The notes: generated by a model from the letters alone, not told the origin. DNA of 64,000 bases from Metabacillus idriensis (GCF_009674765.1 NZ_WKKF01000002.1:248001-312000), one strand, 5' to 3'; counted from the stretch's first letter, positions 53,003 through 61,796 are shown. Made by a program: numbers and translations.

Positions 53003-53938
53003 TTAAGCATCAACGTTTGGTTTCTTCGTTGAGCGAAATTTGCGTTTTTTCTTTTTAGAGCCCTCTTGGACTTCACCCTGATAGAAGACCCAGACGGATG
53101 ATGATCTGAAGACAAGAATGGTCAACACTAGGATAATCACGAACAGTACCCATGCCATTGCCGTTGCATAGCCCATTTTGTAGTAGCTGAACGCATTTTC
53201 ATAGAGATACACCATGAAGAATTGCCCTTGGTTGCCGGCACCGCCAATAATGTAAGCATCATTGAACTTTTTGAAGGAACCGATGATGCCCATGACCAAG
53301 TTGTAGAAAATAACCGGACTTAACATCGGAATCGTAATATGTCTGAATTTATGAATCCAGTTTGCGCCATCAATATCAGCCGATTCATACAGACTCGCAG
53401 GGATATCCTGCAGACCTGCTAAATAGGTAAGCATTCCTCCGCCGGCACCCCAAATGGCCATCATAATATAAGACGGGAGCACCCAGCTTGGATCCCCTAG
53501 CCAATTCGGTCCTGAAATGCCGATGTACGATAGAAGAAGATTAATTAATCCATACTCCGGATCCAAGATCCAGCGCCAAAGCAAGGCGATGGAAACGCCA
53601 GAAACAATGGCCGGCATATAAAGGGCTGTCCTAAAAAGGTAGACTCCTTTTACTTTAATGTTTACAACGGCTGCTATTGTCAGAGAAGAGATGATGCCAA
53701 GCGGTATGGCAAAGGCAGCAAACACAGTCGTCACTTTCAAGGAGTTAATGAAATTTGGATCGTGAAATAAGGCAATATAATTATCAAAGCCAATGAAGTT
53801 TGGTGCCGTAAAGGAATTCCAATCTGTAAACCCAATGTAGAAGGCGAATCCGATTGGGAAGGCTGTGAAGATAAGAAAGCCTAATATCCAAGGGGAAATA
53901 AACAAGTAGCCTTCATATTTACCTAGGAAGTTTTTCAT
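53003..53938 (-). CDS. Carbohydrate ABC transporter permease (MalF type)
   Basis: 311 residues with six helices and the EAA loop YESADIDGANWIHKFRHITI. It ends in a basic tail (SKKKKRKFRSTKKPNVDA). ATG follows AAAGAGGTTGATACG. Together with the MalG-type partner it forms the membrane channel. Confidence 0.92.
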   Translation of the reverse strand: MKNFLGKYEGYLFISPWILGFLIFTAFPIGFAFYIGFTDWNSFTAPNFIGFDNYIALFHDPNFINSLKVTTVFAAFAIPLGIISSLTIAAVVNIKVKGVYLFRTALYMPAIVSGVSIALLWRWILDPEYGLINLLLSYIGISGPNWLGDPSWVLPSYIMMAIWGAGGGMLTYLAGLQDIPASLYESADIDGANWIHKFRHITIPMLSPVIFYNLVMGIIGSFKKFNDAYIIGGAGNQGQFFMVYLYENAFSYYKMGYATAMAWVLFVIILVLTILVFRSSSVWVFYQGEVQEGSKKKKRKFRSTKKPNVDA

Positions 53939-53954
53939 CGTATCAACCTCTTTT

Positions 53955-54000
53955 AAGAATGGACCCCCAACTGATGAATCCGATTGAGGGTCCGTTCTTT
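53955..54000 (-). other. Intercistronic hairpin after the binding-protein gene
   Basis: On the minus strand AAGAACGGACCCTCAA pairs with TTGGGGGTCCATTCTT with two mismatches. It has no T-run. Such stems after a binding-protein gene often protect its mRNA and lower permease expression. Confidence 0.7.
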
Positions 54001-55260
54001 TTATTGTCCTAAAATTTTTCTTAATTCTGCAGCGGCATCTTTAGCTGCCTGCTCTGGATCTTTTTTATTTAAAAGAATAGGTTCGTATAATTGAAGCCAA
54101 ATCGCATTATCAATTTCATTTTGTTTAGGCTGGTTATTGAATCCGCGTGAAATTTCAGAGCCTTTTTTCATTTCTTCTATCGCATACTCTTTTTCAGGAC
54201 GGATGTTTGGTACATTATCAATTTTTGATTTTACTGGAGGGAGTATCTTCCAATCGTGTACAGCATTTGTTAGGTCAACTAATGCTTCTGCTGCCACTTC
54301 TTTATCTTTTGCAGCACTGGACATAACAGTATGTGCGATCCAGCTGGATGTTACATTTTCAGTTCCCATAGGCATTTGAGTCATGCCGACTTCAAATTGC
54401 TCGCCGACTTGTTTTTCTAAATCGTCTCCTGCACCGCCAAAGAACATGGCCACTTTGCCTGTTTTGAACATTTCAGGACCGCCTGTGTTTTGAGCCTGTG
54501 TTTTGTTAGGTGTCACTTTGCTTTCATTGATCAGCTTGTCCATCATTTTAATGCCTTCAATCGATTCAGGAGAGTCAATTTTCACTTCCCCATCTTGCGT
54601 AATCGTTTCTCCGCCGTATGTCCAAATCCAGTTCGCAACGTTTGGCCATCCGTCAATGACTGTTCCGAATTGATCGCTCTTGCCATCATTATTTGTATCT
54701 TTTGTTAACGCTGAAGCGGCTTTTTCGAAGTCATCCCATGTCCAGCTGCCGTCAGGAAGAGCAACACCGTTTTCTTCAAACATTTTTTTGTTGTAATAAA
54801 GCATTACAGGCTGGTTAATCCAAGGCAGGCCGTATAGTTTATCGTCAAATTTGCCGATGTTTAAGGCGCCTTCGTAATAATCATCAAAGTCTACCTCTTT
54901 TGTCGCTTCATCTATAGGAGCGATTACACCCAGATCAGCATACATCGGAATGTATTCCTGTGATAGCCAGAATAAGTCAGGCGCTTGTTTGCCTGAAGCC
55001 ATTGTTTGTATTTTCTTATAGTAATCTGCAGGGATGCTTTGGATTGTTAATTTATAATTCTCAGACTCTTTGTTTACTTTATCTACAACTTCCTGAAATT
55101 CCTGAAGCTCTGCTGCTCCAGCCCAGGTACCCACTTTAAGTTCCACTTTGCCATCTTTTGTTTTTTCTGACCCGGCTTCACTTGAACAGCCGATCAGGCC
55201 GATTGATAAAGCGGCAGCTGCTGATATGGCAGCTATTTTTTTGAAAAAGCCTTGTTTCAT
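54001..55260 (-). CDS. Sugar-binding lipoprotein of an ABC importer
   Basis: 419 residues with a lipoprotein signal (AAAALSIGLIGC, lipidated Cys25) and the MalE-like fold, including WINQPVMLYYNKKMFEENG and WTWDDFEKAASAL. It captures the oligosaccharide outside the cell. ATG follows AAAGGGGG. The gene is divergent from the DUF1861/GH130/ManA operon across a region with two operators and two cre sites. Confidence 0.92.
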   Translation of the reverse strand: MKQGFFKKIAAISAAAALSIGLIGCSSEAGSEKTKDGKVELKVGTWAGAAELQEFQEVVDKVNKESENYKLTIQSIPADYYKKIQTMASGKQAPDLFWLSQEYIPMYADLGVIAPIDEATKEVDFDDYYEGALNIGKFDDKLYGLPWINQPVMLYYNKKMFEENGVALPDGSWTWDDFEKAASALTKDTNNDGKSDQFGTVIDGWPNVANWIWTYGGETITQDGEVKIDSPESIEGIKMMDKLINESKVTPNKTQAQNTGGPEMFKTGKVAMFFGGAGDDLEKQVGEQFEVGMTQMPMGTENVTSSWIAHTVMSSAAKDKEVAAEALVDLTNAVHDWKILPPVKSKIDNVPNIRPEKEYAIEEMKKGSEISRGFNNQPKQNEIDNAIWLQLYEPILLNKKDPEQAAKDAAAELRKILGQ

Positions 55261-55279
55261 TTCAAATCCCCCTTTGTGT

Positions 55280-55293
55280 TGTTAGCGCTATCA
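55280..55293 (-). promoter_or_regulatory. cre site near the binding-protein gene
   Basis: TGTTAGCGCTATCA matches the CcpA consensus TGNAANCGNNNNCA except for one base, and its complement matches equally well. It lies just before the ribosome site of the binding-protein gene, where CcpA would act as a roadblock. Confidence 0.65.
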
Positions 55294-55311
55294 TTTTAGT
55301 GATAATGTTAA

Positions 55312-55340
55312 AATATAACGTTACAAAATTATATTTGTAA
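55312..55340 (-). promoter_or_regulatory. Promoter of the ABC importer operon
   Basis: On the minus strand TTACAA (55340-55335), exactly 17 nt, TATATT (55317-55312). An operator-like sequence lies within the spacer. Confidence 0.65.
55314..55325. promoter_or_regulatory. LacI operator, importer side
   Basis: TATAACGTTACA shares the TAACGTTA core with the perfect palindrome at 55449. It overlaps the -10 and spacer of the minus-strand promoter. Confidence 0.6.
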
Positions 55341-55388
55341 TGATTATTTCACGTTTGTTAAGTAGTGTCAACCTAAAATAAGAAATTG

Positions 55389-55402
55389 TGAAAGCGCTTG
55401 TA
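55389..55402 (+). promoter_or_regulatory. cre site of the mannoside operon
   Basis: TGAAAGCGCTTGTA matches TGNAANCGNNNNCA at all but one base. It lies upstream of the plus-strand operon. Confidence 0.7.
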
Positions 55403-55448
55403 ATATTGAATGTATTCTTGTATATTTGGAATAACTTAACTAACTATA

Positions 55449-55462
55449 TTGTAACGTTACAA
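55449..55462. promoter_or_regulatory. LacI operator, mannoside-operon side
   Basis: TTGTAACGTTACAA is a perfect 14-bp palindrome with a central CG, as LacI-family operators have, 23 bp before the first gene of the plus-strand operon. Confidence 0.75.
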
Positions 55463-55485
55463 AAAAACGAAAGAGAGGGAACAAG

Positions 55486-56433
55486 ATGAATCATTTAGTA
55501 AAAAACGATGTGAAAACATGTAAACAGCTTGTAGAAGAATACAAGTTTAATAGAAAGGCTGAAAATCCTGAGAAGATTAATTTTTCAGGAGTTGGAGATC
55601 AGGATGTCTACAATATAACGGCTCCTTTTGAAGATGATGGTCAGCTCGTTATTGCCGGCCGTGTAGAGGCGAGGGACAGTGAGCATTCACAGGTTCAATT
55701 TTTTATTGAACAGAATGGCAAGTGGATTGTTCAGCCGGATTCACCGGTTTTTCAACTGCAGGACCCGTTCTTTACAAGAATTGGCGGAGAACTTGTGCTT
55801 GGCGGAGTGCAGATTTTTCCTCATCCAGTCATTAAAGATGCTTTAGGCTGGAGAACAGTATTTTACAAAGGGGAAAATATTGCGGGTCTTAAAGAGTTTG
55901 CGGTAGGACCGGATGGAATGAAGGACATTCGTTTAGTTGAACTGAAGGATGGCTCTGTCGGAGTGTTCACTCGTCCTCAGGGAGATAAAGGCGGAAGAGG
56001 GAAAATCGGATTTGCTAAAGTGGCAAAATTGGATGAATTAACGATTGATTTTATAGAGAGTGTGCCGCTCCTTGAAGGGCAATTTACGGATGAAGAATGG
56101 GGCGGGGCGAATGAAGCGCACCTGCTTTCAAATGGACTGATCGGTGTTCTTGGTCATATCGCAAGCTTCGACGATGTTGGAGACCGCCACTATTATCCGA
56201 TGATCTTTGTGTTAAACCCGGAGAACGGGGAGTATTCGGATATTCAGCTGATCGCCATGAGAGAGGATTTCCTGCCCGGAGAAGCGAAACGTTCTGATTT
56301 AGTTGACGTTGTTTTTAGCGGCGGGCTTGTTAGAAAAGATGATGGAAAAGCAGAATTATATGCGGGTATCAGTGATGCTGAAGCTCAAAAAATGACGATT
56401 TCAGATCCTTTTTTGCCATTTGAAGCTTTGTGA
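55486..56433 (+). CDS. DUF1861 family protein, probable beta-propeller
   Basis: 315 residues. It contains the family-type segments VYNITAPFEDDGQLVIAGRV, GWRTVFYKGENI, GPDGMKDIRLVEL and GGANEAHLLSNGLIGVLGHI. DUF1861 proteins are predicted to be five-bladed propellers and occur next to GH130 phosphorylases and sugar importers in Firmicutes. No signal peptide, so it acts in the cytoplasm. It could be a carbohydrate-active enzyme of mannoside catabolism, but no activity is established to my knowledge. ATG follows AGAGAGGGAACAAG. Confidence 0.82.
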   Translation: MNHLVKNDVKTCKQLVEEYKFNRKAENPEKINFSGVGDQDVYNITAPFEDDGQLVIAGRVEARDSEHSQVQFFIEQNGKWIVQPDSPVFQLQDPFFTRIGGELVLGGVQIFPHPVIKDALGWRTVFYKGENIAGLKEFAVGPDGMKDIRLVELKDGSVGVFTRPQGDKGGRGKIGFAKVAKLDELTIDFIESVPLLEGQFTDEEWGGANEAHLLSNGLIGVLGHIASFDDVGDRHYYPMIFVLNPENGEYSDIQLIAMREDFLPGEAKRSDLVDVVFSGGLVRKDDGKAELYAGISDAEAQKMTISDPFLPFEAL

Positions 56434-56462
56434 ATTGATTTCTAGAACAGGGAGAGAAAAAA

Positions 56463-57533
56463 ATGAATGTATACCGCTATGAACAAAATCCGCTGGTAGC
56501 TCCTGATGACGTGAAGCCTTTTCATGATGGCTTTGAAGTGATCGGTGCGTTTAATGCCGGAGTGACGACATTTCAAGATGAGACCATCATGCTGCTTAGA
56601 GTTGCGGAACGCCCGATAAGTGCGGACAGAAACATTGTGAAAGCACCTATCATTAATCCAGAAACAAGTCATTTAGACATTCTTGAATTTCAATTAGACG
56701 ATCCGAAATATGATTTTTCTGACGCTCGTGTAATTCGCCGCGCGGGACAGGCACAGTTTGAATATTTGACATCACTATCCTATCTGAGAATTGCCAGAAG
56801 CAAAGATGGACGCCATTTTACGATTGATGATAAGCCATTTGTTTATCCCTCGGATAAGCTCGAGTCGTTTGGCATCGAAGACCCGCGCATTACTAAGATT
56901 GATGGTACGTATTACATCTATTTCACAGCGGTTTCGCCATACGGTGCAGGCGAGTCTATGGTTTCTACGAAAGATTTTGTCTCGATCGAACATCACGGCA
57001 TGATTTTTGCACCTGAAAATAAAGATGTGGCGATTTTTCCAGAAAAAATCAATGGAAAGTATTACGCTTTGCATCGCCCTGTTCCAAAAAGCATAGGCTT
57101 CCCTGAAGTTTGGATGGCTGAATCTGAAAACCTGATTCATTGGGGAAATCATCAGTATCTCTTTGGCTTAAGAGAAGGGAAATGGGATAACGGCCGAATC
57201 GGCGGAGGAGCCGTACCAATCAAAACCGATGAAGGATGGCTGATCCTTTATCATGGTGCATCAAAAGAAGATCGCTATTGTATGGGGGCAGTATTATTGG
57301 ACTTGGAAGATCCTACACAGATTATCGGTAGATCTGAAGAGCCAATCCTGGCACCTGAAGCGGACTATGAGGTTGAAGGATTCTTCGGCAATGTTGTTTT
57401 CTCTTGCGGAGCTGTCGTTGAGGGGAATGTTATTAAGATGTATTACGGAGTGGCAGACACCTCTATGGCTTGTGCGGAACTTCAAGTAGACGAAGTTTTG
57501 AGTGCGATTTCTATGTACTCGATGCATCGGTAA
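56463..57533 (+). CDS. Glycoside hydrolase family 130 beta-mannoside phosphorylase
   Basis: 356 residues, five-bladed propeller fold. MLLRVAERP, SFGIEDPRITKIDGTYYIYF (EDPR with the catalytic Asp), FPEKINGKYYALHRP, GGGAVPIKTDEGWLILYHGA and EVEGFFGNVVFSCGAV are GH130 marks. Phosphorolysis gives mannose 1-phosphate from beta-mannosides; known members act on beta-1,2- or beta-1,4-mannobiose or mannosylglucose. The cluster with DUF1861 and an importer recalls the Listeria beta-1,2-mannobiose system. ATG follows AGGGAGAGAAAAAA. Confidence 0.9.
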   Translation: MNVYRYEQNPLVAPDDVKPFHDGFEVIGAFNAGVTTFQDETIMLLRVAERPISADRNIVKAPIINPETSHLDILEFQLDDPKYDFSDARVIRRAGQAQFEYLTSLSYLRIARSKDGRHFTIDDKPFVYPSDKLESFGIEDPRITKIDGTYYIYFTAVSPYGAGESMVSTKDFVSIEHHGMIFAPENKDVAIFPEKINGKYYALHRPVPKSIGFPEVWMAESENLIHWGNHQYLFGLREGKWDNGRIGGGAVPIKTDEGWLILYHGASKEDRYCMGAVLLDLEDPTQIIGRSEEPILAPEADYEVEGFFGNVVFSCGAVVEGNVIKMYYGVADTSMACAELQVDEVLSAISMYSMHR

Positions 57534-57589
57534 GAGAGTAATAGACTTAATGTAAATAACGATTTGTAAATGTGAGGATGTGTATACTT

Positions 57590-58540
57590 TTGAGCCATGC
57601 GCCAATAATATTAACTCCTCTCTTCCAAGACCGGATCTGGGGAGGAACTTCATTAAGAGAACAATTCGGCTACGAGATTCCAACTGAAACCACAGGCGAA
57701 TGCTGGGCAATTTCTGCCCATCCAAATGGGCAGAGTGTGGTTTCTTCTGGAGAGTATGCTGGGAAAACGTTAGGTCAATTATGGGATGAGAAACGGGAAC
57801 TGTTTGGCGGAGCAGAAGGAAACACATTCCCGCTGCTGACAAAGATTCTCGATGCCAATAATGACCTATCTGTTCAGGTTCATCCAAATGATGCTTATGC
57901 GAATGAGCACGAAAATGGTGAACTTGGCAAAACAGAATGCTGGTACATCATTGACTGCAAAGAAGGCGCGGACATGATTTACGGTCATAACGCTGCTTCA
58001 AAAGAAGAACTGATTCAAATGGTGAACAGCGGCGAATGGAATTCACTGCTGCGCCGCGTGAAGATTAAACCGGGTGACTTCTTCTATGTGCCAAGCGGAA
58101 CCATTCACGCTTTATGTGAGGGTACTCTTGTGCTGGAAACACAGCAGAGCTCTGATACAACTTATCGTGTGTACGATTATGACCGTACGGATGATAAAGG
58201 GAACAAGCGGGAACTGCATCTTGAGAAAGCGATTGATGTAAGTACTGTTCCTCATCTTGATGGCCAGAATCATCCAGCTGTAGCAAAGATGAAGGATGTA
58301 ACCATTACAACTTTTGTGGAAGAGGAGTACTTTACTGTTTACAAGTGGGAAGTAAATGGGCAAGCGTCGTTTACGCAGGATCAGCCTTTTCTGATTTGCA
58401 GCGTGATTGAAGGGGAAGGTGAGCTTGTTCAGGAAGGTGAAAGCTATCCGATTCCGAAAGGGGCACATTTTATTTTGCCTGCGGAGACTGGTGATTTCAT
58501 AATCAGAGGAAAATGTGAATTGATTGTTTCTCATATATAA
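57590..58540 (+). CDS. manA: Mannose-6-phosphate isomerase, class I
   Basis: Converts mannose 6-phosphate to fructose 6-phosphate. About 316 residues: PLFQDRIWGG near the start, the zinc ligands in VQVHPNDAYA, KTECWYIID and GTIHALCEG, and a C-terminal cupin. I place the start at TTG 57590 (LSHAPIILTPLFQ), nine bases after GAGGATG, because this aligns with known ManA starts; a GTG at 57572 would add six residues. It completes the path from beta-mannosides if mannose 1-phosphate is converted by a mutase. Confidence 0.9.
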   Translation: MSHAPIILTPLFQDRIWGGTSLREQFGYEIPTETTGECWAISAHPNGQSVVSSGEYAGKTLGQLWDEKRELFGGAEGNTFPLLTKILDANNDLSVQVHPNDAYANEHENGELGKTECWYIIDCKEGADMIYGHNAASKEELIQMVNSGEWNSLLRRVKIKPGDFFYVPSGTIHALCEGTLVLETQQSSDTTYRVYDYDRTDDKGNKRELHLEKAIDVSTVPHLDGQNHPAVAKMKDVTITTFVEEEYFTVYKWEVNGQASFTQDQPFLICSVIEGEGELVQEGESYPIPKGAHFILPAETGDFIIRGKCELIVSHI

Positions 58541-58548
58541 AGATTGAA

Positions 58549-58577
58549 AGGAGGACCCTTAGAAGGTTCTTCTTTTT
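58549..58577 (+). terminator. Terminator of the mannoside operon
   Basis: AGGAGGACC pairs with GGTTCTTCT (two G-U pairs) around seven bases, followed by T. Confidence 0.75.
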
Positions 58578-58663
58578 TCTTTGTCGAAAAAATACAGATT
58601 GTAAAAAATACCAATTTAGCATAAAATAATACTAGTAAAATAGTCCTTGTTAGAGGTGATGAA

Positions 58664-60010
58664 ATGTATTGTTCAAAGTGCGGCAGTTTAATTGAGCAAA
58701 GATCGACTTACTGCTCTGGATGCGGCAAGAAGATCCAGAAGAAATCGAATAAATGGTTGCTTTCTTTAACGATTTTCATGCTATTTATCTGTATAGGAGT
58801 TTTCACATATTTAGGGTTACACCTAACAGAACAAAAGCCAGTTCAGAAGATAGCCAGCGAAAAAATCGAAAAAACGCAGGCTGATGAAAAGGTGAAAAGT
58901 AAACCGGTTAAAGAACCTGAAAAAGAAGTAAAGCAAGTTGAAGTAGTAAAACCTGCACCTGTACAAGAGGCTCCAAAAGAGGTGTCAGAAATAATTGAAG
59001 ATGCACAGCCTAAGGTGTTCACAATATTTAGTGATTACGGTCAAGGATCAGGCTTTTTAATGAATGAGTTCGGAGATGTTTTAACCAATGCTCATGTTGT
59101 AGAGGGAAGTACATTAGTTACAGTCCGCAGCAACGATGGAACTGAATTGGCAGGAACCGTGATTGGGTACAGCAATGAAATTGATATTGCAGTTATTCGG
59201 GTGACAGAGCTTGCTGGAAAGGTTCCTCTTAGTCTTGAAACAACGAATCAATCTGAATTAGGCGATGAAGTTATTGCATTGGGAAGTCCCAAAGGGTATG
59301 AAAACACAGCTACTCTCGGAAATATCAGCGGAGTCGATCGGACGTTTGTAATTGAACCTCATACATATGAGGGAATCTATCAAATATCAGCACCTATCGC
59401 ACCTGGAAGCAGCGGTGGTCCTCTGCTTGATAAAAAAACAGAAAAAGTGATTGCCATCAACTCTGCCCGTGATAATCAAGAAGCAACCATCGGCTTTAGT
59501 ATTCCGCTGTTTAAAGTGATCGATGTGATAAATGGCTGGGTTAATAACCCTATGAGTGAACAGGAAATTGCTGAGCTTTACTACAATAGTGAGGGGCTCT
59601 ATTTTTACCAGGACATGTATGACAATGAGTATTATTTCGATGGCGGAGATTACAGCGATGAGTTTGAGGATTATGATTATTACGAGGTTCCTTATGACGA
59701 ATATAGCGATGATCAATGGGAAGAATCCTATGAAGATGTTCCGGGAGACGATTATTCAGAAGAATACGATTATGAGTACTGGGAAGAAAATGAAGATGCA
59801 GAAGAACTAGAACAGGAAGAATATCCTGAAGAAGAACCATATATTGAAGATGAGTCAGTCGATGAACCTGTCGAAGAGTTTGTAGAAGATGGGGAAGATA
59901 CAGAGATTGAGGATGAAGGTTCTGATACTGGTGATGAACTTGAAGTTCCGATTGAAGAACCAATTGAAGAAGATCCGGAAGGTGTGAGTGACAGTTCAGA
60001 TGGTGAGTAA
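58664..60010 (+). CDS. Membrane-anchored HtrA-like serine protease with zinc ribbon and acidic tail
   Basis: 448 residues with four parts. Residues 3-20 form a zinc ribbon (C3SKCG...C17SGCG). Residues 31-52 are a membrane helix. After a Lys/Glu/Pro linker, about 115-290 is a trypsin-like domain with the triad His144 (TNAHVVEG), Asp174 (NEIDIAVI) and Ser250 (APGSSGGPL). Residues 305-448 are a Tyr/Asp/Glu-rich tail of extreme acidity. No PDZ domain is visible. The protease is outside and the ribbon inside the cell. ATG follows AGAGGTGATGAA. Substrate unknown. Confidence 0.85.
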   Translation: MYCSKCGSLIEQRSTYCSGCGKKIQKKSNKWLLSLTIFMLFICIGVFTYLGLHLTEQKPVQKIASEKIEKTQADEKVKSKPVKEPEKEVKQVEVVKPAPVQEAPKEVSEIIEDAQPKVFTIFSDYGQGSGFLMNEFGDVLTNAHVVEGSTLVTVRSNDGTELAGTVIGYSNEIDIAVIRVTELAGKVPLSLETTNQSELGDEVIALGSPKGYENTATLGNISGVDRTFVIEPHTYEGIYQISAPIAPGSSGGPLLDKKTEKVIAINSARDNQEATIGFSIPLFKVIDVINGWVNNPMSEQEIAELYYNSEGLYFYQDMYDNEYYFDGGDYSDEFEDYDYYEVPYDEYSDDQWEESYEDVPGDDYSEEYDYEYWEENEDAEELEQEEYPEEEPYIEDESVDEPVEEFVEDGEDTEIEDEGSDTGDELEVPIEEPIEEDPEGVSDSSDGE

Positions 60011-60036
60011 CAAGAGAATATACTTTAACTTTAATG

Positions 60037-60076
60037 AGGAGGGAGACAGAAATTATTTCTGGCTCCTACTTTTATT
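60037..60076 (+). terminator. Terminator after the protease gene
   Basis: AGGAG..CAGAAA pairs with TTTCTG.CTCCT around TTA, followed by ACTTTTATTT. Confidence 0.65.
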
Positions 60077-60218
60077 TATTCAGTCCGGTTGTAAAATCAC
60101 ATAACTGTCTGCATTAATATCGTGTATCGGCCTGAAATAGGAGCAATCTAAATATTAGAGTTGTATAAGAGAATACTAGGCACTATATACAAAAGATTTA
60201 ATGGGATAGTAGGGGAAA

Positions 60219-60332
60219 ATGAACATCGGAGTCGATTTAGGCGGTACTAACATTCGGGTGGCAGTGATAGATGATAATGGAATATCTTTGATGCTCAACA
60301 GAAGCGGGAATGGACCATTAGGGCTATTGTAA
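60219..60332 (+). pseudogene. N-terminal relic of a ROK-family sugar kinase
   Basis: ATG 60219, after AGTAGGGGAAA, begins MNIGVDLGGTNIRVAVIDD, the phosphate-1 motif of ROK kinases, but the frame ends at codon 38. A neighbouring frame continues for some 25 codons (DAQQKREWTIRAIVKIISD) and stops at 60372, which indicates a frameshift. The remaining 250 residues are missing. It probably was a fructo- or mannokinase of a sugar operon. Confidence 0.7.
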
Positions 60333-60426
60333 AGATCATATCCGATACTGCCATTATTAGAGTTTGTTGAAATTGATAATGTATATATATCTACATTGTA
60401 CGGTGTAATTAAACATTTATCAGGAC

Positions 60427-60516
60427 ATTCCTAAAGGAACACATTTTATATTGCCGGCTGAGACTGGGGCTTTTTCGATTAGCGGTAAATGCGAATTAAT
60501 AGTTTCACATATTTGA
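60427..60516 (+). pseudogene. C-terminal relic of a second manA
   Basis: The frame reads IPKGTHFILPAETGAFSISG then KCELIVSHI and a stop. It matches the last 29 residues of the intact ManA (58451-58540) at 25 of 29 positions. A hairpin like the manA terminator follows (GAGGGTTCC, GGGATCCTTTTT). Everything upstream of these 29 codons is gone. Confidence 0.8.
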
Positions 60517-60574
60517 TAAAGGACGAGGGTTCCGATAGAGGGATCCTTTTTCTCTAATTTTATTAATCTGAATA

Positions 60575-60603
60575 TTGACTGAATTAAATCTATTTACTAT
60601 AAT
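60575..60603 (+). promoter_or_regulatory. Sigma-A promoter of the second lacI operon
   Basis: TTGACT (60575-60580), exactly 17 nt, TATAAT (60598-60603). Confidence 0.82.
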
Positions 60604-60614
60604 GAAGTCAGATT

Positions 60615-60630
60615 AATGAAACCGGTTCGA
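60615..60630. promoter_or_regulatory. LacI operator O1 of the second operon
   Basis: AATGAAACCGGTTCGA, near-palindromic (TGAAACCGGTTCGA with central CCGG), lies at the expected transcription start. An identical 16-mer is at 60732. Confidence 0.8.
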
Positions 60631-60731
60631 TGCAACTAGAAGTATATTCTACATATATAGAAATATATTTTAATAGTATCTTCAATAATTCATGAAATAC
60701 TTCTTTTATATTTCATTATTTTTTTACTCTC

Positions 60732-60747
60732 AATGAAACCGGTTCGA
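60732..60747. promoter_or_regulatory. LacI operator O2 of the second operon
   Basis: The 16-mer AATGAAACCGGTTCGA is repeated exactly, 117 bp from the first copy and 23 bp before the lacI start, which would suit repression by DNA looping or by a roadblock. Confidence 0.8.
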
Positions 60748-60770
60748 CGAAATGTGGAAGAGGAGATCAA

Positions 60771-61796
60771 ATGGTCACAATAGGCGATGTAGCAAAGCAG
60801 GCTGGAGTATCTAAAAGTACGGTTTCGAATGTATTCAGCAAAAAGCGTCCGATTAGTGAGGATGTGACAAAGCGTGTGATTCGTGTTGCAAAGGAATTGA
60901 ATTATGTTCCGAATCACATGGCTAGAAGTCTGGCTATTAAAAAGACGATGATTATCGGTCTTAAGATGCCGACCGTTAAAGATTATGAGTTAAGCAGTTT
61001 TGAAACGAAAGTGATTAATGGGGTTGTGAAAAAGTCTTCGGAAAGCGGATACCGTGTCCTTTTGGACCGGATCTATGAAGGAGATTCCCAGTCGAACTTT
61101 TCAAGGGATCCCGTTGACGGAGTGATTCTATTAAATCCTCGTGAAGATGATTCGCGTATTGCGCAATACAGAGATTCGAACATGCCGTTTGTCCTGATTG
61201 GACGGCCAGACAGAACGGACATGGATATCAAATGTGTTGATAATAACAACATTGAAATGGCGAAAGAGGTCGGGGAGTATTTAATTGGCAATGGCCATCG
61301 CGAAATATTATTTTTAAATGCCTCCTATCATATGACGGTAGCAGAGGACAGAAAAGCTGGGCTGATGCAGGCCTATGATAATTACAATATGCCGTTTGAC
61401 GAGGAGAATGTTGTTTATTATGATCAATCGACTTTTTCAAACGCATCTGAATATGGGTACGTCTCTTTTCTAGAAAAGATAAAAGAGAAAAAGTATACAG
61501 CGGTCATTGCGGATTCAGATCGCGTTGCACTTGGTGTAATGAGAGCTGCAAGGGAAATGGAAGTAGATATCCCTGGAGATGTTTCCTTGATTGCCTTGAG
61601 CAATAATGAAACCCTGGCTCTTGAGACGACTCCTAACTTAACGAGTGTAGAGCTGTTTCCTGAGAAGTTGGGGGAGGAAGCGGCTGATGTCCTGATCAAT
61701 ATGCTGAACAATCAGCTTGTACCAAGAATCAGAACGATCCCTGCTAGTCTGGTCATTCGCGATTCTTGTCAAGATATGAAACATCAAGAAGTGTAA
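60771..61796 (+). CDS. LacI-family transcriptional regulator
   Basis: 341 residues: MVTIGDVAKQAGVSKSTVSN as helix-turn-helix with SKKRPISEDVTKRVIRVAKE and the hinge NYVPNHMARSL, then the ligand domain. ATG follows AGAGGAGATCAA. It is promoter-proximal to the ABC genes and has two identical operators upstream, so it is autoregulated. The inducer cannot be told from sequence. It is not closely similar to the LacI at 50388. Confidence 0.9.
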   Translation: MVTIGDVAKQAGVSKSTVSNVFSKKRPISEDVTKRVIRVAKELNYVPNHMARSLAIKKTMIIGLKMPTVKDYELSSFETKVINGVVKKSSESGYRVLLDRIYEGDSQSNFSRDPVDGVILLNPREDDSRIAQYRDSNMPFVLIGRPDRTDMDIKCVDNNNIEMAKEVGEYLIGNGHREILFLNASYHMTVAEDRKAGLMQAYDNYNMPFDEENVVYYDQSTFSNASEYGYVSFLEKIKEKKYTAVIADSDRVALGVMRAAREMEVDIPGDVSLIALSNNETLALETTPNLTSVELFPEKLGEEAADVLINMLNNQLVPRIRTIPASLVIRDSCQDMKHQEV

